Source: Pseudomonas sp. (GTDB lineage: Bacteria > Pseudomonadota > Gammaproteobacteria > Pseudomonadales > Pseudomonadaceae). Taken from it: a stretch of DNA of 64,000 nucleotides. The stretch is taken from NCBI RefSeq assembly GCF_002796985.1, contig NZ_PEKX01000008.1:299362-363361 (forward strand). The letters run 5' to 3'. Each line of letters starts with the position of its first letter. Within the stretch, counting starts at the first letter, position 1. The notes beneath the pieces were generated by a model that searched no databases, was not told the DNA's origin, and saw only the letters and a list, made by a program, of their open reading frames with translations. This document shows positions 1-8,062 of the stretch, piece by piece. The position numbers were made by a program, and so were the translations under genes.

Positions 1-140
1 CGGACATCAAGAACAGCAAAATCTCAGTCAACTCGCCGATCGCCCGTGCGCTGATCGGCAAGACCGAGGGCGATGCCGTTCTGGTGAAGACTCCGGGCGG
101 CGACGTCGAGTACGAGATCGTTGAAGTCCGCCACAGCTGA
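1..140 (+). CDS. greA: Transcription elongation factor GreA, C-terminal end (partial)
   Basis: The first 45 codons visible, read from base 3, end in EYEIVEVRHS and a TGA at 138-140. This matches the C-terminal FKBP-like domain of GreA, including the SPIARALIGKTEGD stretch. GreA enters the secondary channel of RNA polymerase and stimulates cleavage of backtracked transcripts. The gene begins upstream of the window, so the N-terminal coiled coil cannot be seen. The identification also fits the neighbours: greA stands before a DUF4149 gene and yhbY in Pseudomonas. Confidence 0.9.
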   Translation, partial: DIKNSKISVNSPIARALIGKTEGDAVLVKTPGGDVEYEIVEVRHS

Positions 141-555
141 TCGGCAATCCCTGAGCGCTGGCACCATCAGTTGGCTGCTGGCCCAGACATTCTGGGTTGG
201 CGGCCTCTGGCTGTTGCAGTTCGTGGTGTTGCCTGCGCTGGACAAGATCGGCTTGGCGCCACTGCTGGTGGAGACCGTCGCTGACGGGCTGAAGCCGCTG
301 TTGCTGGGCTTCGCCGGCTTCTGCGTGATGCTCCAGGCCCTGGTGCTCTGGCAGGCGCGCGGATTCGCTGCCTTCGTTCGCGAAACGCGAGGGCAGTTGC
401 TGCTCACCGTGCTGGTGATGGTGGCGGCGTATTTCGTGGTGCGCCACGTAGCGCCGGACGCTCAGCGCTGGCTGCTGTTCAACTACCTGGTGGTGGCACT
501 GTGCGGATTGCTGCTGGTGCTGCAGCCGGTGCCGGAACGGGAAGGACGGAGCTGA
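121..555 (+). CDS. DUF4149 family integral membrane protein
   Basis: A 144-residue protein with about four hydrophobic segments (roughly residues 15-40, 48-75, 90-110 and 118-138). It has a conserved-looking opening TFWVGGLWLLQF and closes with a short charged tail. This is the pattern of DUF4149 membrane proteins found after greA in Pseudomonas; no biochemical role is known to me. The start is taken as TTG at 121, overlapping the end of greA by 20 bases, which suggests translational coupling. A CTG at 151 is an alternative, and no strong Shine-Dalgarno distinguishes them. Confidence 0.7.
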   Translation: MKSATADRQSLSAGTISWLLAQTFWVGGLWLLQFVVLPALDKIGLAPLLVETVADGLKPLLLGFAGFCVMLQALVLWQARGFAAFVRETRGQLLLTVLVMVAAYFVVRHVAPDAQRWLLFNYLVVALCGLLLVLQPVPEREGRS

Positions 556-559
556 CGCG

Positions 560-580
560 GCGGAGCCTTGCCGGCTCCGC
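560..580. terminator. Hairpin between convergent genes
   Basis: GCGGAGCC, a 5-base loop and GGCTCCGC form a perfect 8-bp stem between the convergent DUF4149 gene and yhbY. No T-tract follows on either strand, so it may only stabilise 3' ends rather than terminate alone. Confidence 0.45.
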
Positions 581-597
581 GTTGCCGGTCTTGACTG

Positions 598-912
598 TCA
601 GAGGCCGCTGTAGCGGCTGATGTTCGACAGGTTCTTGTTCGGCTTGGGATTGCGGCGATAGATCAGCGCCATCTTGCCGATGCTCTGGACCAGTTCGCAG
701 CTACCGTTCTGGCAGAGCTCATCGATCAGTGCGCGACGATCGTCACGTTCGGTGATGCGGAATTGCACCTTGATCAGTTCATGATCGTTGAGCGCACGTT
801 CAAGCTCGGCCATTACACCCTCCGACAGACCGTTTTCAGCAACGGTCAATACGGGTTTCAGGTGATGCCCGATAGATTTGAACTGCTTTTTCTGCTCCTG
901 AGAGAGCGCCAT
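598..912 (-). CDS. yhbY: CRS1/YhbY family RNA-binding protein
   Basis: The 104 residues match the CRM (YhbY) RNA-binding fold: MALSQEQKKQFKSIGHHLKP opening, then NGLSEGVMAELERAL, HELIKVQF and GKMALIYRR. YhbY associates with pre-50S ribosomal particles and is a ribosome assembly factor. The gene is divergent from rlmE, which methylates 23S rRNA, with 78 bases between their starts, so two 50S maturation genes share one intergenic promoter region. The length equals the usual single-domain bacterial protein. The C-terminal 15 residues are Asn/Ser-rich and lie outside the domain. Confidence 0.92.
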   Translation of the reverse strand: MALSQEQKKQFKSIGHHLKPVLTVAENGLSEGVMAELERALNDHELIKVQFRITERDDRRALIDELCQNGSCELVQSIGKMALIYRRNPKPNKNLSNISRYSGL

Positions 913-990
913 AATCTGACCCCTGGGAAAAAGGCGGATATTCTACCCGAGTTTCGGTTATACCGGGATGCCGCTCAGACGAGGTAATAC

Positions 991-1614
991 GTGGCCCGTT
1001 CCAAGACTAGCCATCGCTGGCTGAAAGAACATTTCGACGATCCGTACGTGAAGATGGCACAGCGCGACGGTTACCGCTCGCGCGCCAGCTACAAGCTGCT
1101 GGAAATCCAGGAGAAGGATCGCATCCTGCGCCCGGGCATGACCGTGGTCGACCTCGGCGCCGCGCCGGGCGGCTGGTCGCAGGTCACCAGCCGGGTGATC
1201 GGCGACAAGGGAACTCTGATCGCGTCGGACATTCTGCCGATGGACAGTATCCCGGACGTTACCTTCATCCAGGGTGACTTCACTGAGGACGTCGTGTTTG
1301 CTCAATTGCTCGAGGCCATCGGAGAAAATCCGGTAGACCTTGTGATTTCCGATATGGCCCCCAATATGAGTGGACTGCCCGCCGTGGACATGCCTCGTGC
1401 CATGTTCCTCTGCGAGCTGGCCCTGGACCTGTGCACGCGTGTGCTGCGTCCGGGGGGGGACTTCCTGATCAAGATTTTCCAGGGTGAGGGTTTCGACGCT
1501 TACCACAAGATGGTTCGCGAGAACTTCGAGAAGGTGCAGATGCGCAAACCGCTGTCGTCCCGCGACCGATCGCGGGAGCAGTATCTGCTCGCACGAGGCT
1601 TTCGTGGCGCCTAG
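991..1614 (+). CDS. rlmE: 23S rRNA 2'-O-methyltransferase RlmE (FtsJ/RrmJ)
   Basis: This 207-residue SAM-dependent methyltransferase modifies U2552 in the A-loop of 23S rRNA at a late stage of 50S assembly. The SAM-binding motif DLGAAPGGW is at residues 54-62. The K-D-K-E catalytic tetrad can be placed at Lys35, Asp121, Lys161 and Glu196. Length is normal (E. coli has 209). It is followed by ftsH, the order seen widely in gamma-proteobacteria, with 192 bases between them in which no gene is supported, so ftsH may have its own promoter there. Confidence 0.95.
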   Translation: MARSKTSHRWLKEHFDDPYVKMAQRDGYRSRASYKLLEIQEKDRILRPGMTVVDLGAAPGGWSQVTSRVIGDKGTLIASDILPMDSIPDVTFIQGDFTEDVVFAQLLEAIGENPVDLVISDMAPNMSGLPAVDMPRAMFLCELALDLCTRVLRPGGDFLIKIFQGEGFDAYHKMVRENFEKVQMRKPLSSRDRSREQYLLARGFRGA

Positions 1615-1806
1615 ACTGGAATGATTGGGCCGGCTATTGGTCTATGCCTTGCTGGTTTTGCTTGTGCCGGTGAAAGCCGGAGTTCATAAAGGGTTACAGA
1701 CGGCGCCTGCCGCGCTGCAGGGGTTGTGTAGTAATTTTGGCCGGAAGGAGTCTGGCCGTCGTGAGAAGCGGTTTCCAGGGCGGAGCCGGCTTCAGAGGGT
1801 AGTCAA

Positions 1807-3732
1807 TTGAACGACATGGCAAAGAACCTGATTCTGTGGCTGATCATCGCGGCGGTACTCGTCACCGTGATGAACAACTTCTCCAGCCCGAGCGAGCCGC
1901 AGACGCTCAACTATTCCGACTTCATCCAGCAGGTGAAGGACGGGAAGGTCGAGCGCGTAACCGTCGACGGCTATGTCATCACCGGCAAGCGCCAGGATGG
2001 TGACACCTTCAAGACCATCCGCCCGGCGATCCAGGACAATGGCCTGATCGGCGACCTGGTCAACAACAACGTGGTTGTCGAAGGCAAGCAGCCTGAGCAG
2101 CAGAGCATCTGGACGCAGCTCCTGGTAGCGAGCTTCCCGATCCTCGTGATCATCGCAGTCTTCATGTTCTTCATGCGCCAGATGCAGGGCGGCGGCGGCG
2201 GTCGCGGCGGCCCGATGAGCTTCGGCAAGAGCAAGGCTCGCCTGCTGTCGGAAGACCAGGTCAAGACCACCTTTGCCGACGTCGCTGGTTGTGACGAGGC
2301 CAAGGAAGAAGTCAGTGAGTTGGTAGAATTCCTCCGCGATCCGGGTAAGTTCCAGCGCCTGGGCGGCCGAATTCCGCGTGGCGTATTGATGGTCGGCCCG
2401 CCCGGTACCGGTAAAACGCTGCTCGCCAAGGCGATTGCCGGTGAAGCCAAGGTGCCGTTCTTCACCATTTCCGGTTCAGACTTCGTGGAAATGTTCGTCG
2501 GCGTGGGCGCCTCACGCGTTCGCGACATGTTTGACCAGGCCAAGAAGCACGCCCCCTGCATTATCTTCATCGACGAGATTGACGCCGTCGGCCGCCATCG
2601 TGGCGCCGGCCTGGGTGGCGGTCACGACGAGCGCGAGCAGACCCTCAACCAGTTGCTGGTGGAGATGGACGGCTTCGAAATGAATGACGGCATCATCGTC
2701 ATCGCCGCGACCAACCGTCCGGACGTACTCGACCCCGCACTGCTGCGTCCGGGCCGCTTCGACCGTCAGGTAGTGGTCGGCCTGCCGGACATTCGCGGTC
2801 GCGAGCAGATTCTCAAAGTGCACATGCGCAAGGTTCCGCTGGGCGACAATGTCGACCCGGCTGTGATCGCGCGCGGCACTCCGGGCTTCTCCGGCGCCGA
2901 CTTGGCCAACCTGGTCAACGAAGCTTCGCTGTTCGCTGCCCGCTCCAACAAGCGCATCGTCGATATGCGTGAGTTCGAGCTGGCCAAGGACAAGATCATG
3001 ATGGGCGCCGAGCGCAAGACCATGGTCATGTCCGAGAAGGAGAAGAAGAACACCGCGTTCCACGAAGCCGGCCACGCCATCGTTGGTCGTCTGGTTCCGG
3101 AGCACGATCCGGTCTACAAGGTTTCCATCATCCCGCGTGGCCGTGCCCTGGGCGTGACCATGTTCCTGCCGGAAGAGGATCGCTACAGCCTGTCCAAGCG
3201 CGCCTTGGAAAGCCAGATCTGCTCGCTATTTGGCGGTCGTATCGCTGAAGAGATGACCCTGGGCTTCGAAGGGGTGACCACCGGTGCCTCCAACGACATC
3301 ATGCGTGCCACTCAATTGGCGCGAAACATGGTCACCAAGTGGGGGCTGTCGGAGAAGCTCGGCCCGCTGATGTACGCGGAAGAGGAGGGCGAAGTTTTCC
3401 TTGGTCGTAGCGCGGGTGGCCAGCACTCCAGTATCTCTGGCGAGACGGCCAAGCTGATCGACCAGGAAGTGCGTCGCATCATCGATGACTGCTACGGCAT
3501 CGCCAAGCGCCTGTTGGAAGAGAACCGCGACAGGCTCGATATGATGGCCGACGCGCTGATGAAGTACGAAACCATCGACGCCGACCAGATCGACGACATC
3601 ATGGCCGGCCGCACACCGCGCGAGCCGCGTGATTGGCAGGGGGGGGGCTCCGGTTCCTCCGGCAATGCTGCCGCACCGCGTGACGACGGTCGCCAGGAAA
3701 ACCCGATTGGCGGGCCCGCCGGCGAACACTGA
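1807..3732 (+). CDS. ftsH: ATP-dependent zinc metalloprotease FtsH
   Basis: A membrane-anchored AAA+ protease that degrades unassembled membrane proteins and regulators. An N-terminal transmembrane helix (about 6-26), a periplasmic loop and a second helix (about 98-120) precede the AAA module. Walker A GPPGTGKT is at 197-204, Walker B IIFIDEID at 252-259, and the zinc site HEAGH at 419-423. The TTG start at 1807 is chosen because AGAGGG at 1794-1799 is 7 bases upstream; ATG at 1816 would be 16 away. The resulting MNDMAKNLILW matches the E. coli N-terminus MSDMAKNLILW. The tail after about residue 605 is Gly/Ser-rich. folP follows after 9 bases, so the two are probably co-transcribed. Confidence 0.97.
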   Translation: MNDMAKNLILWLIIAAVLVTVMNNFSSPSEPQTLNYSDFIQQVKDGKVERVTVDGYVITGKRQDGDTFKTIRPAIQDNGLIGDLVNNNVVVEGKQPEQQSIWTQLLVASFPILVIIAVFMFFMRQMQGGGGGRGGPMSFGKSKARLLSEDQVKTTFADVAGCDEAKEEVSELVEFLRDPGKFQRLGGRIPRGVLMVGPPGTGKTLLAKAIAGEAKVPFFTISGSDFVEMFVGVGASRVRDMFDQAKKHAPCIIFIDEIDAVGRHRGAGLGGGHDEREQTLNQLLVEMDGFEMNDGIIVIAATNRPDVLDPALLRPGRFDRQVVVGLPDIRGREQILKVHMRKVPLGDNVDPAVIARGTPGFSGADLANLVNEASLFAARSNKRIVDMREFELAKDKIMMGAERKTMVMSEKEKKNTAFHEAGHAIVGRLVPEHDPVYKVSIIPRGRALGVTMFLPEEDRYSLSKRALESQICSLFGGRIAEEMTLGFEGVTTGASNDIMRATQLARNMVTKWGLSEKLGPLMYAEEEGEVFLGRSAGGQHSSISGETAKLIDQEVRRIIDDCYGIAKRLLEENRDRLDMMADALMKYETIDADQIDDIMAGRTPREPRDWQGGGSGSSGNAAAPRDDGRQENPIGGPAGEH

Positions 3733-3741
3733 GAGTACTGA

Positions 3742-4611
3742 ATGAGTTCGTTGTACCACCCGACCCGGTTGCCTTGCGGCAACCGGGTTCTTGATTTAAG
3801 CCGCCCGCACGTCATGGGCATCCTCAATGTCACCCCTGACTCCTTCTCCGATGGTGGGCGCTTCAATCAGCACGATGCCGCTTTGCGTCATGCGGCGGAG
3901 ATGGTCGCGGCCGGAGCGACGCTGATCGATATCGGCGGCGAGTCGACTCGTCCGGGCGCGCGCGTGGTTTCGCCCACCGAGGAGCTGGAGCGCGTCGCAC
4001 CGGTTGTCGAGGCGATCGCTCGGGAGCTGGACGTGGTGATTTCGGTGGATACGTCCACTCCGGCGGTCATGCGCGAGACGGCTCGCCTTGGTGCCGGATT
4101 GATCAACGATGTGCGCTCCCTGCAGCGAGATGGCGCGCTGGACGCTGCTCTCGATACCGGGCTTCCGGTATGCCTGATGCATATGCGAGGCGAGCCGGGC
4201 AGCATGCAGGATGACCCGCGGTATGCAGACATTCTTCAGGAGGTTCGTGGCTTCCTCGCAGAGCGTATTGCAGCGTGCGAATCCGTGGGCATTGCCCGAG
4301 ATCGGATAGTGCTCGATCCTGGTTTCGGTTTTGCCAAGACCCAGAATCACAACCTGAACCTGTTCCGGCAGATGGACCGGTTGAGGGAGCTGGGCTGCCC
4401 GATGCTGGTTGGTGTCTCGCGCAAGAGCATGATCGGCCGAGCGCTCGGGCGGGAGGTGCGAGAGCGCCTGTTCGGTAGTCTCGCGCTGGCGGCTTTGGCA
4501 GTCGCCAGGGGAGCCAGCATCATCCGCGTTCACGATGTCGCTGAGACCGTGGATGTGGTTCGAATGATTCACGCAGTGGAAAGTGCAACGGAAGAGAGGA
4601 TGCCCGCATGA
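3742..4611 (+). CDS. folP: Dihydropteroate synthase
   Basis: Condenses p-aminobenzoate with hydroxymethyl-dihydropterin pyrophosphate to make dihydropteroate in folate synthesis; it is the sulfonamide target. The 289-residue TIM barrel shows the first DHPS signature MGILNVTPDSFSDGGR at residues 25-40, the second IDIGGESTRPGA and the C-terminal GVSRKSMIG. It sits between ftsH and glmM, the conserved gamma-proteobacterial order, and its stop overlaps the glmM start (ATGA), which implies coupled translation. folK for the preceding pathway step is at 33.1 kb. Confidence 0.96.
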   Translation: MSSLYHPTRLPCGNRVLDLSRPHVMGILNVTPDSFSDGGRFNQHDAALRHAAEMVAAGATLIDIGGESTRPGARVVSPTEELERVAPVVEAIARELDVVISVDTSTPAVMRETARLGAGLINDVRSLQRDGALDAALDTGLPVCLMHMRGEPGSMQDDPRYADILQEVRGFLAERIAACESVGIARDRIVLDPGFGFAKTQNHNLNLFRQMDRLRELGCPMLVGVSRKSMIGRALGREVRERLFGSLALAALAVARGASIIRVHDVAETVDVVRMIHAVESATEERMPA

Positions 4612-5945
4612 GCAGGAAGTATTTCGGTACCGATGGAATCCGCGGACGCGTTGGTACGCCGCCGATCACGCCGGACTTCGTGCTCAAGTTGGGTTGGGCC
4701 GTGGGGATGGCCTTCCGTCAGCAAGGCAAGTGCCGCGTGTTGGTAGGCAAGGACACGCGGATTTCCGGCTACATGTTCGAGTCCGCGCTGGAGGCAGGGC
4801 TCTCCGCTGCCGGTGCTGACGTGATGTTGCTCGGCCCCATGCCGACTCCGGGTATCGCCTACCTGACCCGCACCTTCCACGCCGAAGCGGGGATCGTCAT
4901 CAGCGCCTCGCACAACCCGCATGACGACAATGGCATCAAATTCTTCTCAGGCCAGGGCACCAAGTTGCCTGACGAGGTCGAGCTGATCATCGAGGAGTTG
5001 CTCGATGCGCCGATGACGGTGGTCGAGTCCGCGCGCCTGGGCAAGGTGTCTCGGATCAACGACGCTGCTGGTCGCTACATCGAGTTCTGCAAGAGCAGCG
5101 TGCCGTCGAACACCAGCTTCGCAGGTTTGCGTATTGCTCTCGACTGCGCCCATGGCGCGACCTACAAGATCGCTCCGAACGTATTTCGCGAGTTGGGCGC
5201 CGAGGTGTTCGTCATCGGTGCTGAACCTAATGGTCTGAACATCAACGACAACTGTGGCTCCACTCATATGGGGGCGCTGCAGGAGGTCGTGCTGGCACAG
5301 CATGCCGATATCGGTATCGCCTTCGACGGTGATGGTGACCGGGTGATGATGGTCGACCATACGGGGGCAATCATTGATGGTGACGAGATTCTTTATCTCA
5401 TCGCCCGCGATATGCTCGATCGCGGCAAGCTGCATGGCGGTGTAGTCGGGACGCTGATGAGCAACCTGGGGTTGGAGCTCGCTCTGCAGGAGCTGCATAT
5501 TCCCTTTGCCCGCGCCAAGGTCGGAGATCGCTACGTGATGTCAGAGCTGCAGTCGCGCAACTGGCAGTTGGGCGGCGAGAACTCCGGCCACGTGGTCTGC
5601 TGCCAGCACACTACAACGGGGGATGCGATCATCGCGGCGCTGCAGGTGCTGATGGCGCTGAAAACTCGCGGCCAGAACCTCGCCGAGGCGCGCATGGGTA
5701 TTCGCAAGTGCCCGCAGGTGTTGATCAATGTGCGCTTTGCAGGTGGTGTTGATCCGCTGGAACATCCTGCGGTGAAGGAGGCCTGCGCCAAGGTGACCGA
5801 GGAAATGGCGGGTCGCGGCCGCGTCCTGCTGCGCAAGTCTGGTACTGAGCCTTTAGTGCGGGTGATGGTTGAGGGTGGCGATGAGGCTCGCGTTCGCGCC
5901 TATGCCGAGCAGTTGGCGAAGGTCGTTACAAAGGTATGTGCTTGA
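4608..5945 (+). CDS. glmM: Phosphoglucosamine mutase
   Basis: Interconverts glucosamine-6-phosphate and glucosamine-1-phosphate, feeding UDP-GlcNAc for peptidoglycan and LPS. The 445 residues carry the phosphoserine loop SASHNPHDDNG, with the active serine at about residue 101, and the metal-binding loop DGDGDR. The C-terminal phosphate-binding region contains RKSGTEPLVRVM. Length is that of typical GlmM. It overlaps folP by 4 bases and is followed by a 65-base gap with a promoter for tpiA. Confidence 0.97.
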   Translation: MSRKYFGTDGIRGRVGTPPITPDFVLKLGWAVGMAFRQQGKCRVLVGKDTRISGYMFESALEAGLSAAGADVMLLGPMPTPGIAYLTRTFHAEAGIVISASHNPHDDNGIKFFSGQGTKLPDEVELIIEELLDAPMTVVESARLGKVSRINDAAGRYIEFCKSSVPSNTSFAGLRIALDCAHGATYKIAPNVFRELGAEVFVIGAEPNGLNINDNCGSTHMGALQEVVLAQHADIGIAFDGDGDRVMMVDHTGAIIDGDEILYLIARDMLDRGKLHGGVVGTLMSNLGLELALQELHIPFARAKVGDRYVMSELQSRNWQLGGENSGHVVCCQHTTTGDAIIAALQVLMALKTRGQNLAEARMGIRKCPQVLINVRFAGGVDPLEHPAVKEACAKVTEEMAGRGRVLLRKSGTEPLVRVMVEGGDEARVRAYAEQLAKVVTKVCA

Positions 5946-5951
5946 TTTCTC

Positions 5952-5980
5952 TTGTCAGTTCCAAAATCGTCGAGTAACAT
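5952..5980 (+). promoter_or_regulatory. Probable sigma-70 promoter for tpiA-secG
   Basis: TTGTCA at 5952-5957 and TAACAT at 5975-5980 are separated by 17 bases, 31 bases upstream of the tpiA start, in the gap after glmM. Confidence 0.55.
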
Positions 5981-6010
5981 CTGCGCCCACTTTGCTCAGC
6001 GAGGTACAGC

Positions 6011-6766
6011 ATGCGTCGACCCTTAGTGGCCGGTAATTGGAAAATGCACGGTACCCACTCCAGCGTAACGGAGCTGATCAAAGGTCTACGTCAACTGGCT
6101 CTTCCCACGGGTGTCGATGTGGCGGTGTTTCCGCCCTGTCTGTACATCAGTCAGGTCGTTCAAGGTCTGAATGGGAAGTCGGTTGCCGTTGGCGCGCAGA
6201 ATTGCGCGACTGAGCCGATGCAGGGTGCCTTGACGGGCGAGGTTGCAGCCAGTCAGTTGGCGGATGCAAATTGCTCCCTGGTACTGGTTGGTCATTCCGA
6301 GCGTCGCCTGATCCTGGGTGAGAGTGATGGTGTGATCAGTCGCAAGTTTGCGGCGGTTCAGTCGTGTGGCCTGGTGCCGATCCTGTGCGTGGGTGAAACC
6401 CGTGAGCAGCGAGAGGCGGGCAAGACTCTTGAGGTTGTCGGGCGCCAATTGGGCTCGGTGATCGAAGATCTAGGTGTCGGGGCTTTTTCCCGCGCCGTTG
6501 TGGCTTACGAGCCGGTGTGGGCGATTGGGACGGGGCTGACGGCTTCTCCCGAGCAAGCCCAGGAAGTGCATGCGGCGATTCGCGCGCAGATCTCGGCGGA
6601 AAACGCAGAGGTGGCTCGCGGCCTTCGTCTCCTGTACGGCGGTAGTGTCAAGGCCGCCAACGCTGTCGAGCTTTTCGGCATGCCGGATATCGATGGGGGG
6701 CTCATTGGTGGAGCTTCCCTGAATGCAGATGAGTTCGGTGCGATCTGTCGCGCCGCAGGAAACTGA
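6011..6766 (+). CDS. tpiA: Triosephosphate isomerase
   Basis: Interconverts dihydroxyacetone phosphate and glyceraldehyde-3-phosphate. The 251-residue TIM barrel has the expected catalytic residues: Lys11 in NWKMHG, His95 in VGHSERR and Glu167 in VAYEPVWAIGTG. The phosphate-binding loop YGGSVKAAN is near the C-terminus. secG begins 2 bases after the stop, so the two form one unit. The Pseudomonas order glmM-tpiA-secG-tRNA-Leu is preserved. Confidence 0.97.
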   Translation: MRRPLVAGNWKMHGTHSSVTELIKGLRQLALPTGVDVAVFPPCLYISQVVQGLNGKSVAVGAQNCATEPMQGALTGEVAASQLADANCSLVLVGHSERRLILGESDGVISRKFAAVQSCGLVPILCVGETREQREAGKTLEVVGRQLGSVIEDLGVGAFSRAVVAYEPVWAIGTGLTASPEQAQEVHAAIRAQISAENAEVARGLRLLYGGSVKAANAVELFGMPDIDGGLIGGASLNADEFGAICRAAGN

Positions 6767-6768
6767 AG

Positions 6769-7161
6769 ATGTTGGAAACAGTTGTAATCGTGATTCACCT
6801 GCTGATGGCGCTGGGTCTGGTTGTGCTGGTCCTGCTTCAGCAAGGCAAAGGTGCTGACGCTGGTGCGTCGTTTGGTGCGGGTGCTTCGGGTACTGTTTTC
6901 GGTAGCCAGGGCTCTGCTACCTTCCTGAGTCGTTTCACCGCTGTCCTCGCTGCAGTTTTTTTCATTACCAGCTTGGGTTTAGCGTATTTTGCTAAAGAAA
7001 AAGCTGATATGATTCGTCACGTCGGACTTCCTGATCCGGCAGTGATGGAGCAGAAGCAGGAACAAGCTCCGGCAGCAAATGATGTGCCGGGCGCGCAAGG
7101 GCAGCCTCAAGCCCCTGCAGGCGGTAACGGTGACGTTCCGGCAGCTCCTGAGCAGAAGTAA
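6769..7161 (+). CDS. secG: Preprotein translocase subunit SecG
   Basis: Small subunit of the SecYEG channel of the inner membrane. It has two predicted membrane helices (about 1-22 and 52-73) joined by the Gly/Ala-rich loop with LLQQGKGADAGASFG that is typical of SecG. The 130 residues end in a low-complexity Pro/Gln/Ala/Gly tail that is longer than the E. coli one but usual in Pseudomonas. It lies directly before tRNA-Leu, 16 bases downstream of its stop, so the tRNA may be cut from the secG transcript. Confidence 0.94.
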   Translation: MLETVVIVIHLLMALGLVVLVLLQQGKGADAGASFGAGASGTVFGSQGSATFLSRFTAVLAAVFFITSLGLAYFAKEKADMIRHVGLPDPAVMEQKQEQAPAANDVPGAQGQPQAPAGGNGDVPAAPEQK

Positions 7162-7177
7162 GCAGGCAAGAGTTTTT

Positions 7178-7263
7178 GCCGAGGTGGTGGAATTGGTAGA
7201 CACGCTACCTTGAGGTGGTAGTGGCCATAGGCTGTAGGGGTTCGAGTCCCCTCCTCGGTACCA
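7178..7263 (+). tRNA. tRNA-Leu (anticodon GAG)
   Basis: An 86-base class II tRNA with acceptor ends GCCGAGG/CCTCGGT, encoded CCA, and a long variable arm. The anticodon loop TTGAGGT within the stem CTACC/GGTAG gives anticodon GAG, reading CUC and CUU leucine codons. The T-arm contains GGTTCGAGTCC. It lies 16 bases after secG. Confidence 0.96.
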
Positions 7264-7270
7264 TATACGG

Positions 7271-7297
7271 AAGGCCCGCTGTGCGGGCCTTTTCGTT
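7271..7297 (+). terminator. Rho-independent terminator after tRNA-Leu
   Basis: AAGGCCCG, loop and CGGGCCTTTT, followed by further T residues, form a classic intrinsic terminator ending the tpiA-secG-tRNA-Leu unit. Confidence 0.85.
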
Positions 7298-7309
7298 TAG
7301 GAGTTTCGG

Positions 7310-7338
7310 TTGACCTTGAAGGGGCTCAACCGTATAAT
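7310..7338 (+). promoter_or_regulatory. Strong sigma-70 promoter for initiator tRNA and rimP operon
   Basis: TTGACC (7310-7315) and consensus TATAAT (7333-7338) with an exact 17-base spacer stand 16 bases before the tRNA. It is one of the best promoter matches in the window. Confidence 0.85.
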
Positions 7339-7354
7339 TTTGCACCAGCTTTGA

Positions 7355-7431
<77 letters not shown>

Positions 7432-7440
7432 GTTTGGCAG

Positions 7441-7463
7441 AGCCCCTTTTCAGGGGCTTTTTG
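7441..7463 (+). terminator. Terminator after initiator tRNA
   Basis: AGCCCC, loop and GGGGCT followed by TTTTT. It would end most tRNA transcripts before rimP; read-through is needed if the tRNA promoter also drives the operon. Confidence 0.75.
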
Positions 7464-7508
7464 CTAGCTGGACAGTCCGCGCCGCCGGTTCAGGGCGGTC
7501 CTTAAGGG

Positions 7509-7530
7509 ATGGGCGTTTCGCCCATTTTTT
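7509..7530 (+). terminator. Second terminator-like hairpin, probable rimP leader attenuator
   Basis: ATGGGCG, TTT, CGCCCAT followed by a run of T residues, 29 bases before the rimP start. Together with the hairpin at 7441 it gives two intrinsic terminators in series inside the leader of an operon that encodes the termination factor NusA. Confidence 0.65.
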
Positions 7531-7558
7531 GTTTCTACAGCATACGCGAGGCGATCAG

Positions 7559-8017
7559 GTGTCGAGCAAGCTAGAACAGTTGCAGGCCTTGTTGGCCCCT
7601 GTAGTAGAGGCGCTCGGCTATGAGTGCTGGGGCCTGGAGTTCATTTCTCAAGGTCGTCATTCCCTGCTTCGGGTCTATATCGACCGCCCGGAAGGCATCC
7701 TGATCGATGACTGCGAAATCGTCAGTCGTCAGGTCAGTGGCATCATGGACGTGGAAGACCCGATCAGTGGCGAGTACACCCTTGAAGTGTCGTCGCCCGG
7801 TATGGATCGGCCGCTCTTCACCCTTGAGCAGTTCGCCCGCTATGTCGGCGAGCAGGTGAAGATCAAGCTGCGTACGCCTTTCGAACGGCGTCGCAATTTC
7901 CAGGGCATTCTCCGTGGTGTGGAGGAGCAGGATGTGGTGGTCCTGGTGGACGATCACGAATACCTGCTGCCGGTCGACTCGATCGACAAGGCCAACATCA
8001 TTCCCCGATTTGAGTGA
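7559..8017 (+). CDS. rimP: Ribosome maturation factor RimP
   Basis: Required for maturation of the 30S subunit. The 152-residue protein has the N-terminal alpha/beta domain (LQALLAPVVEALGYECWG, then VYIDRPEGI and IDDCEIVSRQ) and the C-terminal SH3-like barrel with VSSPGMDRPL and the acidic VEEQDVVVLVDDHEYLLP. GTG at 7559 is preferred: GAGGCG is correctly spaced just upstream and the N-terminus MSSKLEQLQ is that of Pseudomonas RimP. An upstream ATG at 7529 would add ten residues that overlap the terminator hairpin. It is followed by nusA after 45 bases. Confidence 0.94.
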   Translation: MSSKLEQLQALLAPVVEALGYECWGLEFISQGRHSLLRVYIDRPEGILIDDCEIVSRQVSGIMDVEDPISGEYTLEVSSPGMDRPLFTLEQFARYVGEQVKIKLRTPFERRRNFQGILRGVEEQDVVVLVDDHEYLLPVDSIDKANIIPRFE

Positions 8018-8062
8018 GCCGCCAGAGCGCGGATTCCAATGGATTGAAAGGCGAGGCGTACG

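Noticed and set aside
1625..1810. A 61-codon frame between rlmE and ftsH
   Set aside because: Low likelihood of a real protein: no family, weak start, and it overlaps the ftsH ribosome binding site.
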